A DNA stretch of 64,000 nucleotides from Cloacibacterium sp. TD35 (GTDB taxonomy: Bacteria; Bacteroidota; Bacteroidia; Flavobacteriales; Weeksellaceae): NCBI RefSeq assembly GCF_028864635.1, contig NZ_CP104850.1, positions 1,742,001 to 1,806,000 of the forward strand, read 5' to 3'. The notes below the pieces were generated by a model. That model saw only the letters and a list, made by a program, of their open reading frames with translations, was not told where the DNA came from and did no database searches. The number at the start of each line of letters is the position of its first letter. The stretch's first letter is position 1. Made by a program: the position numbers and the translations under genes. Shown piece after piece: positions 1-9,230 of the stretch.

Positions 1-2373
1 ATAAGAAGTACTGGCATCTGTTCCAGTGCTTGTCTCTAGTGTGTATAAAACTCCACTAGTAGAATTTGTAATACTTATAGATTTTGTAGCTCCTTCTGTT
101 ACACTAAAACTTGTAGGGGTAACCGTAGGGGATGTAGGAGAGGTACAAACTAATGTTGCCGTTACGGTATTAGGGCAGATTACTTCTGCATTACTACCTT
201 CTATGATACCTATGCTTAACACACCACCACCATATATTTTGTTGCTACCTACGGTTATAGACCATGTGGTAGTACTTGTAGTGGCTTGACCAATATATGA
301 ACCATCTATATATAAATTTACCTTGGTAGAAGCGACTGCAGTAGCTAAAGTTCCACTTACTGTTGTGTCTGTAGTGTTTACAGGAGAAGTAATAGTTCCG
401 CATCTGGCACTACTAGTTGCTGTAAGAGTAGTCACGATGTTAGATTTAGCACTTACTCCACATGAATTGGTTACTGTGCTGTAATAACTGGTTCCAGCAA
501 CAGCCACGGGTGTAGTTAATGACCATTTACCGTTACTATCTACTGTAGCTGTGCCAATGAGTGTGTCGCCTGTATTATTTCTAATGGTAACAGTAGCTCC
601 TATGTAGCCTGAAGTTCCAGAAATTGATTGGCCAGCTGCAATGCTTCCATTGTTGTTATTAATCACTGGAGGTATAGTATTACATGGGACAGCAGTTGCA
701 GTTACACCAGCTGAAGGACTAAAACAACCTGAAGCAGCTACTTGGTATATCTCTCCCGCGATAATAGTTAAATCGCTAACATCAAAACTAAATGAAGTTC
801 CTGCTGAAGCTGTAGTAATGGTTTTATTTGGAACAGGGATCTTATTTCTATACAACATAAAATTTGTTCCTGTAGGTGCGCTTGCAGAAGTAGTAAAATT
901 GATTGTAGAAGTGTTATCGTTGATAGTAGTGGTTGTAATTGAAATAGTTGTTGTTGAAGAGCAATTGCCCTGTGCGGCAGAGGTAAAAGAACACCCATTA
1001 GTATCAACCTGTGTAAAGTAATAAAAACCATTACTTAATGTACTGTTTCCACTGGTACAGTTAATATCTGATATTGTCCCACCATCAGCATATGCAAAGT
1101 TAGATGTTGCTGTAGGGGTGAATGTTGTTAAAGGAGTAGAAGTTCCTAATTTATAAAGAGTAATAGTATTATTCGCAGGAACATTAAGAATAGTAAGTTT
1201 TTTCCCATTGACACAATTAAAAGAAACTGGGGTTGCTATGGTACACGTAGAACCTACAACTCTTACTTCGTTACTCTTATAACAATCTGTAGCATCTGTG
1301 GTAGAAGCTTTAGCGTATATGAGATCATTTGTTGACAAAGCTGTTGTAGTGTAGGACCAAGAGCCTCCACTGGTGGCTGTTGTGGTTCCTAATAATACAT
1401 TGTTTTTAAATATTTCTATTGTAGCAGTAGTTGCTGTTGAATAACTTGCCTTAGTCCAGGTTCCTGTAATGGTGGTAGCACCAGCTGCAAGAGGAGAGTT
1501 CACAGTAGGAGGTGCTGAACATGGTAATGGAGAACAAGTACCTTCTGCTATCTGGGTTGGGGTACACTGTGGTTGCTGTGTAACGTTATTTACAGGGTAA
1601 GCATCTGAAGTAGGTCCACACAAAGCAGTATCTGGAGCCATTACTGTTCCTGGTTGAAAGCGCAATGCAGTATTCGCATTTACGGTAGTAGAACCTGTAA
1701 ATGAAGAATACGGAACATAGAAATCAATAAAATAATCAGGAGTTCCAGTATTTGTGGTATATGCTAGAGATGTTTGTACATATTGCGGATTTGTGGCTAA
1801 ATTTCTTGTCCATACTTCTGTACATGAAGTTCCACTATTTACATCGTATACAGAAATTTTAAATCCAGTTTGTACACTAACTTCGTATTCGTAACCGGGG
1901 TTGGTAGAGGTGTAATTAGGATCTTCTGGGCCAAATTTTCCATCAGCATCTATTATTAATGCACTATAGCCGTATGATCCTGTAGACATGTTTCCAATTC
2001 TTAATCTAAAGTAGATATTGGTTCCATCAGAATAAGCGTAAAAAGATCTGCCATTGGCATCCGGGACTAAATCACTAAAACTTCCATTAGGTCCTCTAGA
2101 TAAGTCTCCACTTGGTTCTAGATACATAAGGGCAAGGGGGTAATAGTTTATTTCACTAGCAAGTCCTAAGTCTGTAGTAGTAAAACCACTATTAGTAAGA
2201 GAAATATAACCATCTTTGTTAGGATCTAGTATTGCTGATTTTGTTTGAGGGGGAATATTTCCTGCGCCATCTCTAATGATAAGGCCAGGTGTTTGTGATA
2301 AGGCTAAGCCATATAATAAAAATGCTATAAGAAATAAACATTTTTTGTAGTAATAAGTAATTTTTTTTATCAT
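1..2373 (-). CDS. Large secreted protein with Ig-like repeats (partial, C-terminus outside window)
   Basis: The frame stays open from an ATG at 2371-2373 to the window edge, giving 791 residues with no stop, so the gene continues beyond position 1. Residues 1-26 form a signal peptide (KK-rich start, hydrophobic core, ending near ALS|Q). Residues about 30-220 look like a single globular N-terminal domain rich in Tyr and Asp. After that come Thr/Ser-rich beta-type repeats. Two similar units, near residues 300-370 and 665-745, share a pattern of strand, G-T-T, W-S and a final Cys, as in bacterial Ig-like domains. Such proteins in flavobacteria are often exported by type IX secretion and anchored at the surface; the sorting domain would lie outside the window, so this is inference. 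Specific function unknown. Confidence 0.8.
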   Translation of the reverse strand, partial: MIKKITYYYKKCLFLIAFLLYGLALSQTPGLIIRDGAGNIPPQTKSAILDPNKDGYISLTNSGFTTTDLGLASEINYYPLALMYLEPSGDLSRGPNGSFSDLVPDANGRSFYAYSDGTNIYFRLRIGNMSTGSYGYSALIIDADGKFGPEDPNYTSTNPGYEYEVSVQTGFKISVYDVNSGTSCTEVWTRNLATNPQYVQTSLAYTTNTGTPDYFIDFYVPYSSFTGSTTVNANTALRFQPGTVMAPDTALCGPTSDAYPVNNVTQQPQCTPTQIAEGTCSPLPCSAPPTVNSPLAAGATTITGTWTKASYSTATTATIEIFKNNVLLGTTTATSGGSWSYTTTALSTNDLIYAKASTTDATDCYKSNEVRVVGSTCTIATPVSFNCVNGKKLTILNVPANNTITLYKLGTSTPLTTFTPTATSNFAYADGGTISDINCTSGNSTLSNGFYYFTQVDTNGCSFTSAAQGNCSSTTTISITTTTINDNTSTINFTTSASAPTGTNFMLYRNKIPVPNKTITTASAGTSFSFDVSDLTIIAGEIYQVAASGCFSPSAGVTATAVPCNTIPPVINNNNGSIAAGQSISGTSGYIGATVTIRNNTGDTLIGTATVDSNGKWSLTTPVAVAGTSYYSTVTNSCGVSAKSNIVTTLTATSSARCGTITSPVNTTDTTVSGTLATAVASTKVNLYIDGSYIGQATTSTTTWSITVGSNKIYGGGVLSIGIIEGSNAEVICPNTVTATLVCTSPTSPTVTPTSFSVTEGATKSISITNSTSGVLYTLETSTGTDASTSY

Positions 2374-2440
2374 CTTTATAAGTCTGTGTATGAATAATTT
2401 TTTAGAAGAATGAATAGCAAAATATTGCATTCTATATTTT

Positions 2441-3058
2441 TTAACTCAATATAGACGGAGGAGGTCTTGTAAATAAATTAAATTCTAAAAGTTTAGAATA
2501 ATAAATAGTAAAGAGTATATTTTGTTTTTCTTGGTAGGTAAAAACAAAACTAAAACGTATTTTTTCATTAAGAATTGAATTGTCAAGTGTTTTGTGACTA
2601 TCTTGACTATTGAGTCCTATATTGAGGACATAAGAATGAACAGAAAAACTACTTTCTGTTTCGGTGTTGGGATAAAAAGTTATGAACGACTGGCTTTTTG
2701 GGGGGATTTGTCTGTCAATTTTTGCCAGTTTCTTTTTTGGAGCAAAAGTATTTTTATCTTTTAAATCTTTATTAGACTTAATGGTTATTTTTTCATTGTT
2801 TTCAGTTTTATTATTTTCAATAGAACTATCTTCTATCTTAGAGTTATTAGAATCTAGAATAACTACAGTAGCACCATCTGAAACATGAATATTTTCTATA
2901 CCAGAAATGATTGATTCCTGAGCAGAATAACGGGTAAATGATAAAAAGATTAATAAAAAAGTAAAAACACAATGAGACTTAATGCTACATAGAGCACTAA
3001 GGATAAAATTTTTGCATAGTATTACAAAAGAACTTTTATCAGTGTAAAATTTCCTCAA
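2441..3058 (-). CDS. Hypothetical secreted protein, non-ATG start
   Basis: Family not recognised. It encodes up to 205 residues with a hydrophobic segment at about residues 31-46 ending in a plausible signal cleavage site (YSA|QES). A Lys/Asn/Asp-rich linker follows, then a C-terminal half with beta-type hydrophobic alternation and a PPPSILS end. It lies 67 bp upstream of the large Ig-like gene on the same strand, so the two may be co-transcribed. No ATG exists in this frame. The longest reading starts at a TTG, and an ATG ten bases upstream is in a different frame and stops after nine codons. The 30-residue stretch before the hydrophobic core is long for a signal peptide, so the true start may be another non-ATG codon, or a one-base shift may have occurred near the start. 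Confidence 0.5.
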   Translation of the reverse strand: MRKFYTDKSSFVILCKNFILSALCSIKSHCVFTFLLIFLSFTRYSAQESIISGIENIHVSDGATVVILDSNNSKIEDSSIENNKTENNEKITIKSNKDLKDKNTFAPKKKLAKIDRQIPPKSQSFITFYPNTETESSFSVHSYVLNIGLNSQDSHKTLDNSILNEKIRFSFVFTYQEKQNILFTIYYSKLLEFNLFTRPPPSILS

Positions 3059-3537
3059 TTTTCTTCATTTGTGTTTTTAGACTTGGTAAAAATACAAAAA
3101 AAAATGAAAAATTGATTTTTTTTTAAAAAAAATACGATTATGAAATAAGGTTAATAGTTTGAGAGATAGAAGTTAAGCTATTAATGAATAAAATAGTATG
3201 TTTTTTTTGAATTCAAAAAAATATGAATATATTTTTAAAATTAGATAATCAAAATTCTTATTAAGTTGATGAAGATTAGTTGCTTTTCCTCATTAAAGTC
3301 TGCATAATTTTATTATTATATCAGTTGCATATTGTTAATATTTAAATATAGTTTTTTATCATTCAAGGGTGTAAGCCAATAGTCTTTGAGTTTTTTTTAT
3401 TTCTTTTCCTTTGTTTTCTGTAAAATAAAATCTCAAAAAGATTTCATTATCAAGGTTTTAATGAATTGTTAATCTTGTATCTTCATGCTTCCATCTTCCA
3501 AATTTTTTCACTACTTTTGCACCTTCAAAAAATATAT
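3059..3537. other. AT-rich intergenic region between divergent genes
   Basis: This stretch separates the minus-strand secreted genes from typA. It is mostly runs of T and A. I see no RNA gene or clear hairpin. It must contain the promoters of both directions; only a -7-like element for typA near 3512 is visible. Confidence 0.5.
3512..3519 (+). promoter_or_regulatory. Putative -7 element for typA
   Basis: TACTTTTG matches the Bacteroidota -7 consensus TAnnTTTG and lies 18 bp before the typA ATG. No TTG is found at the usual distance upstream, so support is partial. Confidence 0.4.
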
Positions 3538-5340
3538 ATGCAAAATATCAGAAACATCGCAATTATTGCCCACGTAGACCACGGGAAAACCACACTGGTA
3601 GATAAAATTATCCATGCTACCAATGTTTTCAGAGAAAATCAAGAATCTGGAGACTTAATTATGGATAATAACGATTTAGAGAGAGAAAGAGGAATTACAA
3701 TTCTTTCTAAAAATATTTCAGTTACGTATAAAGATACTAAAATTAATGTAATAGACACTCCTGGTCACGCCGATTTCGGTGGTGAGGTAGAGCGTGTGTT
3801 GAAAATGGCAGATGGTGTTATTTTGTTGGTAGATGCTTTCGAAGGACCAATGCCGCAAACTCGTTTCGTTTTGCATAAAGCTTTAGAATTAGGGCTTAAA
3901 CCTATTGTTGTCATCAATAAAGTAGATAAAGAAAACTGTCGTCCTGATGAAGTTCATGATAAAGTTTTTGATTTATTCTTTGCTCTTGATGCTACCGAAG
4001 AACAATTAGATTTCCCTACTTTCTATGGTTCTTCTAAACAAGGTTGGTTCAATACCTCTTTAGAACCTACAGATAGTATTTTACCAATTTTAGATGGTAT
4101 TTTACAATATGTTCCAGCACCTAAAATAGAAGAAGGTAACCTTCAGATGCAGGTGACTTCCCTAGATTATTCTTCATTCTTAGGAAGAATTGCAGTAGGT
4201 AAAGTAATCAGAGGTTCTCTTAAAGAATCTCAATGGATTGGTTTAGCACAAGAAAATGGCAATATTTTAAAAGGAAAAGTAAAAGAATTATATGTTTTTG
4301 AAGGTTTAGGCAAGAAAAAAGTTACAGAAGTTCAAGCAGGTGATATTTGTGCAGTAGTAGGTTTTGATTCCTTCCAAATCGGAGATACTTTCGTAGATTT
4401 AGAAAATCCTGAACCAATGACGAGATTGTCTATTGATGAGCCTACGTTGAACATGACGTTCTCTATCAATAATTCTCCTTTCTTTGGTAAAGATGGTAAA
4501 TATGTAACTTCTAATCACCTTAAAGAAAGATTAGAAAAAGAACTAGAGAAAAACTTAGCATTAAGAGTAGAACAAACTGAAGATGCAAATACTTTCTTAG
4601 TTTTTGGTAGAGGTATCCTTCACTTATCGGTTTTAATTGAAACGATGAGAAGAGAAGGTTACGAAATGACGATTGGTCAGCCACAAGTAATCCTTCACGA
4701 TGTAGACGGAGAAAACCACGAACCTTACGAAAGTTTAGTAGTAGATGTACCAGAAGAATACGCTTCTAGAGTAATTGATTTGGCTACACAAAGAAAAGGT
4801 GATCTTCACATTATGGAAACCAAAGGTGAAATGCAGCATATGGAATTCGAGATTCCTTCAAGAGGTTTAATCGGATTGCGTTCTCAAATGTTGACTGCAA
4901 CAGCAGGTGAAGCCATTATGGCGCACAGATTTACCGATTATAAACCTTTCAAAGGAGCAATTCCAGGAAGAAACAATGGGGTTTTGATTTCTAAAACACA
5001 AGGTCCTTGTACAGAATATTCTATCGCAAAATTACAAGATAGAGGTAAGTTTTTTGTAGATCCAGGTGAAGAAATTTATGCAGGGATGATTATTGGTGAG
5101 CAAAACAAACCTGGAGACTTAGTAGTAAACATTGTAGAAGCAAAACAATTGAATAACATGCGTGCCGCTGGTAAAGATAAAGACGGAAACATTGCTCCAA
5201 AAATCTTATTCTCACTAGAAGAATGTATGGAATATATTCAAGCAGATGAATGTATAGAAGTTACACCAAACTTCATCAGAATGCGTAAAAAAATCCTTTC
5301 TGAAGAAGATAGAAAACGTGCGGAAAGAAACGCAAAATAA
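3538..5340 (+). CDS. typA: Ribosome-associated GTPase TypA/BipA
   Basis: This is a translational GTPase that binds ribosomes and aids 50S assembly and stress or cold growth in other bacteria. The 600-residue length is standard. Visible motifs: the P-loop AHVDHGKTT at residues 11-19, the switch II motif [11 protein letters not shown], and the G4 motif NKVDKE. Elongation-factor-like domains II and III follow, and the C-terminal part has the TypA signature region [11 protein letters not shown] chose the ATG at 3538 because it gives the canonical start [17 protein letters not shown]. An in-frame TTG 72 bp upstream would add a hydrophobic tail not expected in this cytosolic family. ychF follows after 33 bp and may be co-transcribed. 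Confidence 0.96.
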   Translation: MQNIRNIAIIAHVDHGKTTLVDKIIHATNVFRENQESGDLIMDNNDLERERGITILSKNISVTYKDTKINVIDTPGHADFGGEVERVLKMADGVILLVDAFEGPMPQTRFVLHKALELGLKPIVVINKVDKENCRPDEVHDKVFDLFFALDATEEQLDFPTFYGSSKQGWFNTSLEPTDSILPILDGILQYVPAPKIEEGNLQMQVTSLDYSSFLGRIAVGKVIRGSLKESQWIGLAQENGNILKGKVKELYVFEGLGKKKVTEVQAGDICAVVGFDSFQIGDTFVDLENPEPMTRLSIDEPTLNMTFSINNSPFFGKDGKYVTSNHLKERLEKELEKNLALRVEQTEDANTFLVFGRGILHLSVLIETMRREGYEMTIGQPQVILHDVDGENHEPYESLVVDVPEEYASRVIDLATQRKGDLHIMETKGEMQHMEFEIPSRGLIGLRSQMLTATAGEAIMAHRFTDYKPFKGAIPGRNNGVLISKTQGPCTEYSIAKLQDRGKFFVDPGEEIYAGMIIGEQNKPGDLVVNIVEAKQLNNMRAAGKDKDGNIAPKILFSLEECMEYIQADECIEVTPNFIRMRKKILSEEDRKRAERNAK

Positions 5341-5373
5341 AATTAGAACTACAAATTTCAAATATAAATTACA

Positions 5374-6465
5374 ATGAAATGTGGAATTGTAGGTTTACCA
5401 AACGTAGGTAAATCAACCTTATTTAACTGTTTAAGTAACGCCAAAGCACAATCTGCTAACTATCCGTTTTGTACGATTGAGCCTAACTTAGGAACGGTTT
5501 CTGTACCAGATACTCGTCTTTTTGAGTTAGAGAAATTGGTGAATCCTGAGCGTGTTTTGCCTGCAGTAGTAGAAATTGTAGACATCGCAGGTTTGGTAAA
5601 AGGAGCTTCTAAAGGTGAAGGTTTAGGAAACCAGTTTTTGGCAAATATCAGAGAATGTGAAGCAATTATTCACGTTTTAAGATGCTTTGATAATGGTAAT
5701 ATCGTTCACGTAGAAGGTTCTGTAGATCCTATGAGAGATAAAGAAATTATCGATATAGAACTTCAGTTAAAAGACCTTGAAACGCTTGGAAAAGCGGTTG
5801 AAAAAGCTAAAAAGTTCATTAAATCAGGTAAGAAAGAAGATATTCTTACTTACGAAACGCTTCAAAATCTTCAGAAATTTGTTGAAGATGGTAAGAACGT
5901 AAGAGAATTCCCTACGGATGATTTCACTCAATCTATAATTGATGAGGTTCACCTGTTAACCAAAAAACCAGTTCTTTACGTTTGTAATGTTGATGAAAAT
6001 GCAATTAAAAATGGTAACGATTGGATTGCGAAAATCGAAGAAATGGCAGCTAAAGAAAATGCTGAAGTAGTAGTTTTAGCAGCACAAATAGAAGCAGATA
6101 TCAATGAACTTGAAACTTTCGAAGAAAGACAAATGTTCTTAGAAGAATTAGGTCTTGATGAACCAGGAGTTAACAGACTCATCAGAAAAGCATACGATTT
6201 ATTACACCTTCAAACTTATTTTACAGCTGGTGTAAAAGAAGTAAGAGCTTGGACAATTGGTAAAGGTTGGACAGCTCCACAAGCTGCAGGTGTAATTCAC
6301 ACTGATTTTGAAAAAGGATTCATTAGAGCAGAAGTTATCGGTTATGATGATTTCGTGAGCTATGGTTCTGAAGCGAAAGTGAAAGAAGCTGGAAAAATGA
6401 GAGTAGAAGGAAAAGAATACATCGTAAAAGATGGTGATGTGATGCATTTCCGTTTTAACGTGTAA
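5374..6465 (+). CDS. ychF: Redox-regulated ATPase YchF
   Basis: This is an Obg-family P-loop protein (OLA1/YchF) that hydrolyses ATP rather than GTP and associates with ribosomes. The 363-residue length is normal. The P-loop GLPNVGKST spans residues 7-15, the switch motif DIAGLVKGASKGEGLGNQFL follows, NVDE replaces the NKxD of true GTPases, and the C-terminal TGS domain (from about residue 280, including the FFTAG-like YFTAGVKEVRAWTI stretch) closes the protein. It sits just downstream of typA. A strong terminator follows within 30 bp of the stop codon, which ends this unit. Confidence 0.96.
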   Translation: MKCGIVGLPNVGKSTLFNCLSNAKAQSANYPFCTIEPNLGTVSVPDTRLFELEKLVNPERVLPAVVEIVDIAGLVKGASKGEGLGNQFLANIRECEAIIHVLRCFDNGNIVHVEGSVDPMRDKEIIDIELQLKDLETLGKAVEKAKKFIKSGKKEDILTYETLQNLQKFVEDGKNVREFPTDDFTQSIIDEVHLLTKKPVLYVCNVDENAIKNGNDWIAKIEEMAAKENAEVVVLAAQIEADINELETFEERQMFLEELGLDEPGVNRLIRKAYDLLHLQTYFTAGVKEVRAWTIGKGWTAPQAAGVIHTDFEKGFIRAEVIGYDDFVSYGSEAKVKEAGKMRVEGKEYIVKDGDVMHFRFNV

Positions 6466-6492
6466 ACTTCATTCTTGATGAATAATAAATAT

Positions 6493-6518
6493 AAGCGAAC
6501 TTTTAAGTTCGCTTTTTT
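6493..6518 (+). terminator. Rho-independent terminator after ychF
   Basis: AAGCGAAC and GTTCGCTT form an 8-bp stem around TTTTAA, followed by a T run. The GCGAAC stem recurs in the next two terminators. Confidence 0.85.
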
Positions 6519-6591
6519 GTTTCTAGGATATGTCTTTTAGCTATTAAATAATTTAACTTTCTATTTAAAAATTATAACAAAGTCTTAACGC

Positions 6592-6619
6592 TTGTTTTCA
6601 AAATATAGTCGTAACTTTA
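6592..6619 (+). promoter_or_regulatory. Putative promoter of the SDR gene
   Basis: TTG at 6592-6594, 17 bp of spacer, then TAACTTTA at 6612-6619, one base off the TAnnTTTG consensus. It lies 23 bp before the chosen start. Confidence 0.4.
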
Positions 6620-6642
6620 TAGATATCCAAAAAATAAACATT

Positions 6643-7398
6643 ATGAAAAAATTAGAAAATAAGGTAGCTATCGTTACGGGAGCAGGTTCTGGTATTGGTA
6701 AAGCCACTGCACTTTTGTTTTCAAAAGAAGGTGCAAAAGTAGTAGTAAGTGATATTAACGAAGAACACGGTAAACAAGTTACAGACGAAATTATAAATGG
6801 TGGAGGCAATGCTATTTTTGTAAAAGCAGATACTTCTAAAGCAGAAGACCATAAAAAATTGGTAGATGAAACCCTCAAAGCTTTTGGAAAATTAGATATT
6901 GCGGTAAATAATGCGGGAATTGGTGGAGAAATTAATAAAGCGGGAGATATGTCTCTGGAAGGATGGCAAAAAGTAATTGATATTAACTTGTCAGGTGTTT
7001 TCTATGGCGTGAAATATCAAGCTCCAGAAATGGTAAAAAATGGCGGTGGAAGTATTGTAAATATCGCTTCTATTTTGGGTCAAGTAGGATTTGAAAACTC
7101 TGCTGCTTATGTTGCAGCAAAACATGGAGTTGTAGGACTTACCAAAACTACTGCTTGGGAATATGCTAAAGAAAAAGTTCGTGTGAATGCAGTTGGGCCA
7201 GGTTTTATTTATACAGGCTTGGTAAATGAAGAATCTATGGGAAAAGAAGCACTTCATTATTTAGAAAGTAAGCATGCTTTTGGAAGATTAGGTGAATCAC
7301 AAGAAGTGGCCAATTTAATTCTCTTTTTGGCTTCAGATGACGCTTCTTTCGTTACAGGTTCTTATTATCCAGTAGATGGTGGATATTTGGCAGTTTAG
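6643..7398 (+). CDS. Short-chain dehydrogenase/reductase (SDR, classical)
   Basis: This is an NAD(P)-dependent oxidoreductase of the classical SDR family. The 251-residue length fits. The cofactor motif TGAGSGIG is at residues 12-19, NNAG at 89-92, and the catalytic triad is Ser143, Tyr156 and Lys160 (YVAAK). An acidic residue, Asp37, after the second strand suggests NAD rather than NADP preference; this is inference. The substrate cannot be read from the sequence; relatives include 3-oxoacyl-ACP reductase-like and glucose dehydrogenase-like enzymes. I chose ATG 6643 (MKKLENKVAIVTGAG) because an upstream in-frame ATG at 6592 overlaps the likely promoter. It appears monocistronic, with terminators on both sides. 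Confidence 0.92.
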   Translation: MKKLENKVAIVTGAGSGIGKATALLFSKEGAKVVVSDINEEHGKQVTDEIINGGGNAIFVKADTSKAEDHKKLVDETLKAFGKLDIAVNNAGIGGEINKAGDMSLEGWQKVIDINLSGVFYGVKYQAPEMVKNGGGSIVNIASILGQVGFENSAAYVAAKHGVVGLTKTTAWEYAKEKVRVNAVGPGFIYTGLVNEESMGKEALHYLESKHAFGRLGESQEVANLILFLASDDASFVTGSYYPVDGGYLAV

Positions 7399-7430
7399 AT
7401 CAAGAATAAAGATATTATTTTTAAAATTTA

Positions 7431-7461
7431 AAAAAAGCGAACAATAGAGTTCGCTTTTTTT
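7431..7461 (+). terminator. Rho-independent terminator after the SDR gene
   Basis: AAAAAGCGAAC pairs with GTTCGCTTTTT around AATAGA, then T residues. It uses the same GCGAAC/GTTCGC stem as the terminators at 6493 and 8322. Confidence 0.85.
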
Positions 7462-7507
7462 GTAACGATTTCAAGTGTTTCAAAACTAATTATAAAAAAA
7501 TATAAAA

Positions 7508-8296
7508 ATGAACAATCACGAAATAGACTACAAAATTCACGGTGAAGAACTGCAATGTGTTGAAATAGAATTAGATCCACAAGAAGCGGTAATTTCTGAA
7601 CCTGGAAGTTTTATGATGATGACAGATGGTATCCAAATGCAAACCCTTTTTGGCGATGGAACAGAAACTGGCGGATTATTAGGGAAATTATTCTCTGCAG
7701 GAAAAAGATTATTGACAGGAGAAAATCTTTTCATGACAGTTTATACCAATACTTCTTATCAGAAAAGACAAGTAACATTTGCTGCGCCTTATTCTGGAAA
7801 AATTATTCCTTTGGATTTATCAGATTTAGGAGGTAAAGTGATTTGTCAAAAAGACAGTTTTCTTTGTGCTGCAAAAGGTGTTTCTGTTGGAATAGAATTT
7901 CAGAGAAAATTAGGAACCGGACTTTTCGGGGGAGAAGGTTTCATTATGCAGAAACTAGAAGGAGACGGGATGGCTTTCGTGCACAGTGGTGGTTATGTAG
8001 TAGAAAAAGAACTGCAACCAGGCGAAATTTTAAAAATCGATACAGGTTGTATCGTAGCCTTTACTCAAACCATTTCTTACGATATTCAGTTTGTTGGCGG
8101 AATTAAAAATACTATTTTCGGTGGAGAAGGTTTATTCTTTGCGCAATTGCAAGGTCCGGGAAAGGTTTGGATTCAGACGCTTCCTATCAGCAGATTGGCA
8201 AGTAGAATTTTACAATATGCAGGTCCTTCTGGAAGAAGAGAAGAAGGAAGTGTTTTAGGGAAATTAGGAAATATGCTCGATGGAGACGGATTTTAA
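7508..8296 (+). CDS. TIGR00266/AIM24 family protein
   Basis: The 262-residue protein matches the AIM24/TIGR00266 family: a Gly-rich all-beta trimeric fold of unknown biochemical role, widespread in bacteria and, as AIM24, in yeast mitochondria. Characteristic stretches are EPGSFMMMTDGI near residue 33, the TETGGLLGKLFSAGKRLLTGE block near 51-71, LFGGEGFIMQKLEGDG near 138-153, and FGGEGLFFAQLQGPG near 196-210. No signal peptide or membrane segment is seen, so it is probably cytosolic. The gene stands alone between terminators. ATG 7508 is the only reasonable start. Confidence 0.9.
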   Translation: MNNHEIDYKIHGEELQCVEIELDPQEAVISEPGSFMMMTDGIQMQTLFGDGTETGGLLGKLFSAGKRLLTGENLFMTVYTNTSYQKRQVTFAAPYSGKIIPLDLSDLGGKVICQKDSFLCAAKGVSVGIEFQRKLGTGLFGGEGFIMQKLEGDGMAFVHSGGYVVEKELQPGEILKIDTGCIVAFTQTISYDIQFVGGIKNTIFGGEGLFFAQLQGPGKVWIQTLPISRLASRILQYAGPSGRREEGSVLGKLGNMLDGDGF

Positions 8297-8321
8297 TATT
8301 TAACTATTGATTTCAAAAAAT

Positions 8322-8352
8322 AAAAGCGAACTGTTTAAGGTTCGCTTTTTTA
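8322..8352. terminator. Bidirectional terminator between convergent genes
   Basis: AAAAGCGAAC and GTTCGCTTTT form a 10-bp stem around TGTTTAAG with T runs on both strands. It serves both the AIM24-like gene and the convergent oxidoreductase gene. Confidence 0.85.
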
Positions 8353-8354
8353 TT

Positions 8355-9059
8355 TTAATCACAATTTCCATTGATGTCGCAAGAATCTCCAGAATTGATG
8401 AGCTGTAAACCTTTGTCACCGTTAGAAAACTCTTCCCAAGTTTTTTCTAAAGCTTCCAAGAACAATTCGGGTTGTTGCGCACCAGAAATTCCATATTTGT
8501 CATTAATCACAAAGAAAGGAACTGCATTGATGCCTAATTGTGAAGCCAGTTGCATATCTTGTTTCACGAGATAACCTAATTCATCAGATTGTAAGGCGTT
8601 TTTAGCCTCATCTTCAGTGATTCCAATAGATTTTGCTAACTGAATCAATGTGTCATCATCATCGATGTTTTTCCCATCTAAAAACTGTGCTTCAAAAAGC
8701 GCTTCTTCCATTTTATTGGTTAAATTTTTAGTTTTTGATAACTGAATCAGCAAATGTGCTTTATAAGAATTAGCCACTTTAGAATCATCAAAATTAAAGT
8801 CGATTCCCGCTTCTTTTCCTGCCATTGCAGCGCCTTCATGCATTGCTTTTGCTCTTTCTACGGTAATTCCTTTTGCTTTAGCAAAATATTCATAAGGACT
8901 CACTTCTGGCTGCGTTACCAATTGTGGGTCTAGCTGAAAACTGTGCCAAGTAACTTCTAATTTATCAGCATGGGGAAATTTCTCTAATGCTTTTTCAAAT
9001 TTCTTTTTTCCTACAAAACAAAACGGACAGCGAACGTCACTCCAAATATTTATTTTCAT
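8355..9059 (-). CDS. DsbA-family oxidoreductase, FrnE-like
   Basis: This 234-residue thioredoxin-fold protein belongs to the DsbA/FrnE group (2-hydroxychromene-2-carboxylate isomerase/DsbA-like). The redox motif CPFC is at residues 11-14, directly after the first strand (INIWSDVRCPFC). The cis-Pro loop is GINAVPFFVINDKYGISGAQQPE near residues 175-195. There is no signal peptide, so it is likely cytosolic, as for FrnE proteins linked to oxidative stress tolerance. The C-terminal tail carries two further cysteines (SCDINGNC), which FrnE proteins can use for disulfide exchange. Substrate unknown. Confidence 0.9.
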   Translation of the reverse strand: MKINIWSDVRCPFCFVGKKKFEKALEKFPHADKLEVTWHSFQLDPQLVTQPEVSPYEYFAKAKGITVERAKAMHEGAAMAGKEAGIDFNFDDSKVANSYKAHLLIQLSKTKNLTNKMEEALFEAQFLDGKNIDDDDTLIQLAKSIGITEDEAKNALQSDELGYLVKQDMQLASQLGINAVPFFVINDKYGISGAQQPELFLEALEKTWEEFSNGDKGLQLINSGDSCDINGNCD

Positions 9060-9079
9060 AATTTTTCTAATTTGCTCTG

Positions 9080-9087
9080 CAAATATA
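9080..9087 (-). promoter_or_regulatory. Putative -7 element for the FrnE-like gene
   Basis: On the minus strand this reads TATATTTG, a full match to TAnnTTTG, 20 bp before the start codon. Confidence 0.45.
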
Positions 9088-9175
9088 GTTTAGTTTAAAT
9101 GTGATTGCATTGATGTATGATAAAATCAATAAAAAAAACTTTTCCACAAAATTTTTTCTATAAAGTTAGTTTCGT

Positions 9176-9183
9176 TAAATTTG
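9176..9183 (+). promoter_or_regulatory. Putative -7 element for parE
   Basis: TAAATTTG matches TAnnTTTG and lies 47 bp before the parE start codon. No TTG at the expected distance upstream. Confidence 0.4.
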
Positions 9184-9230
9184 TGAGTTATTGGTTTTAA
9201 TTAACTTTCAAGCGGTAAAGCAGGAAATAT

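Noticed and set aside
26-1031. Short plus- and minus-frame open frames over the first kilobase
   Set aside because: They are shadows of the long open minus-strand frame that runs from 2373 to the window edge and has a signal peptide and coherent repeats.
3466-3537. N-terminal extension of TypA from an upstream TTG
   Set aside because: It overlaps the likely -7 element and adds residues not found in TypA; the ATG at 3538 gives the canonical N-terminus.
9140-9148. TTTTCCACA upstream of parE as a DnaA box
   Set aside because: A single imperfect match without neighbouring boxes is not enough for an origin.
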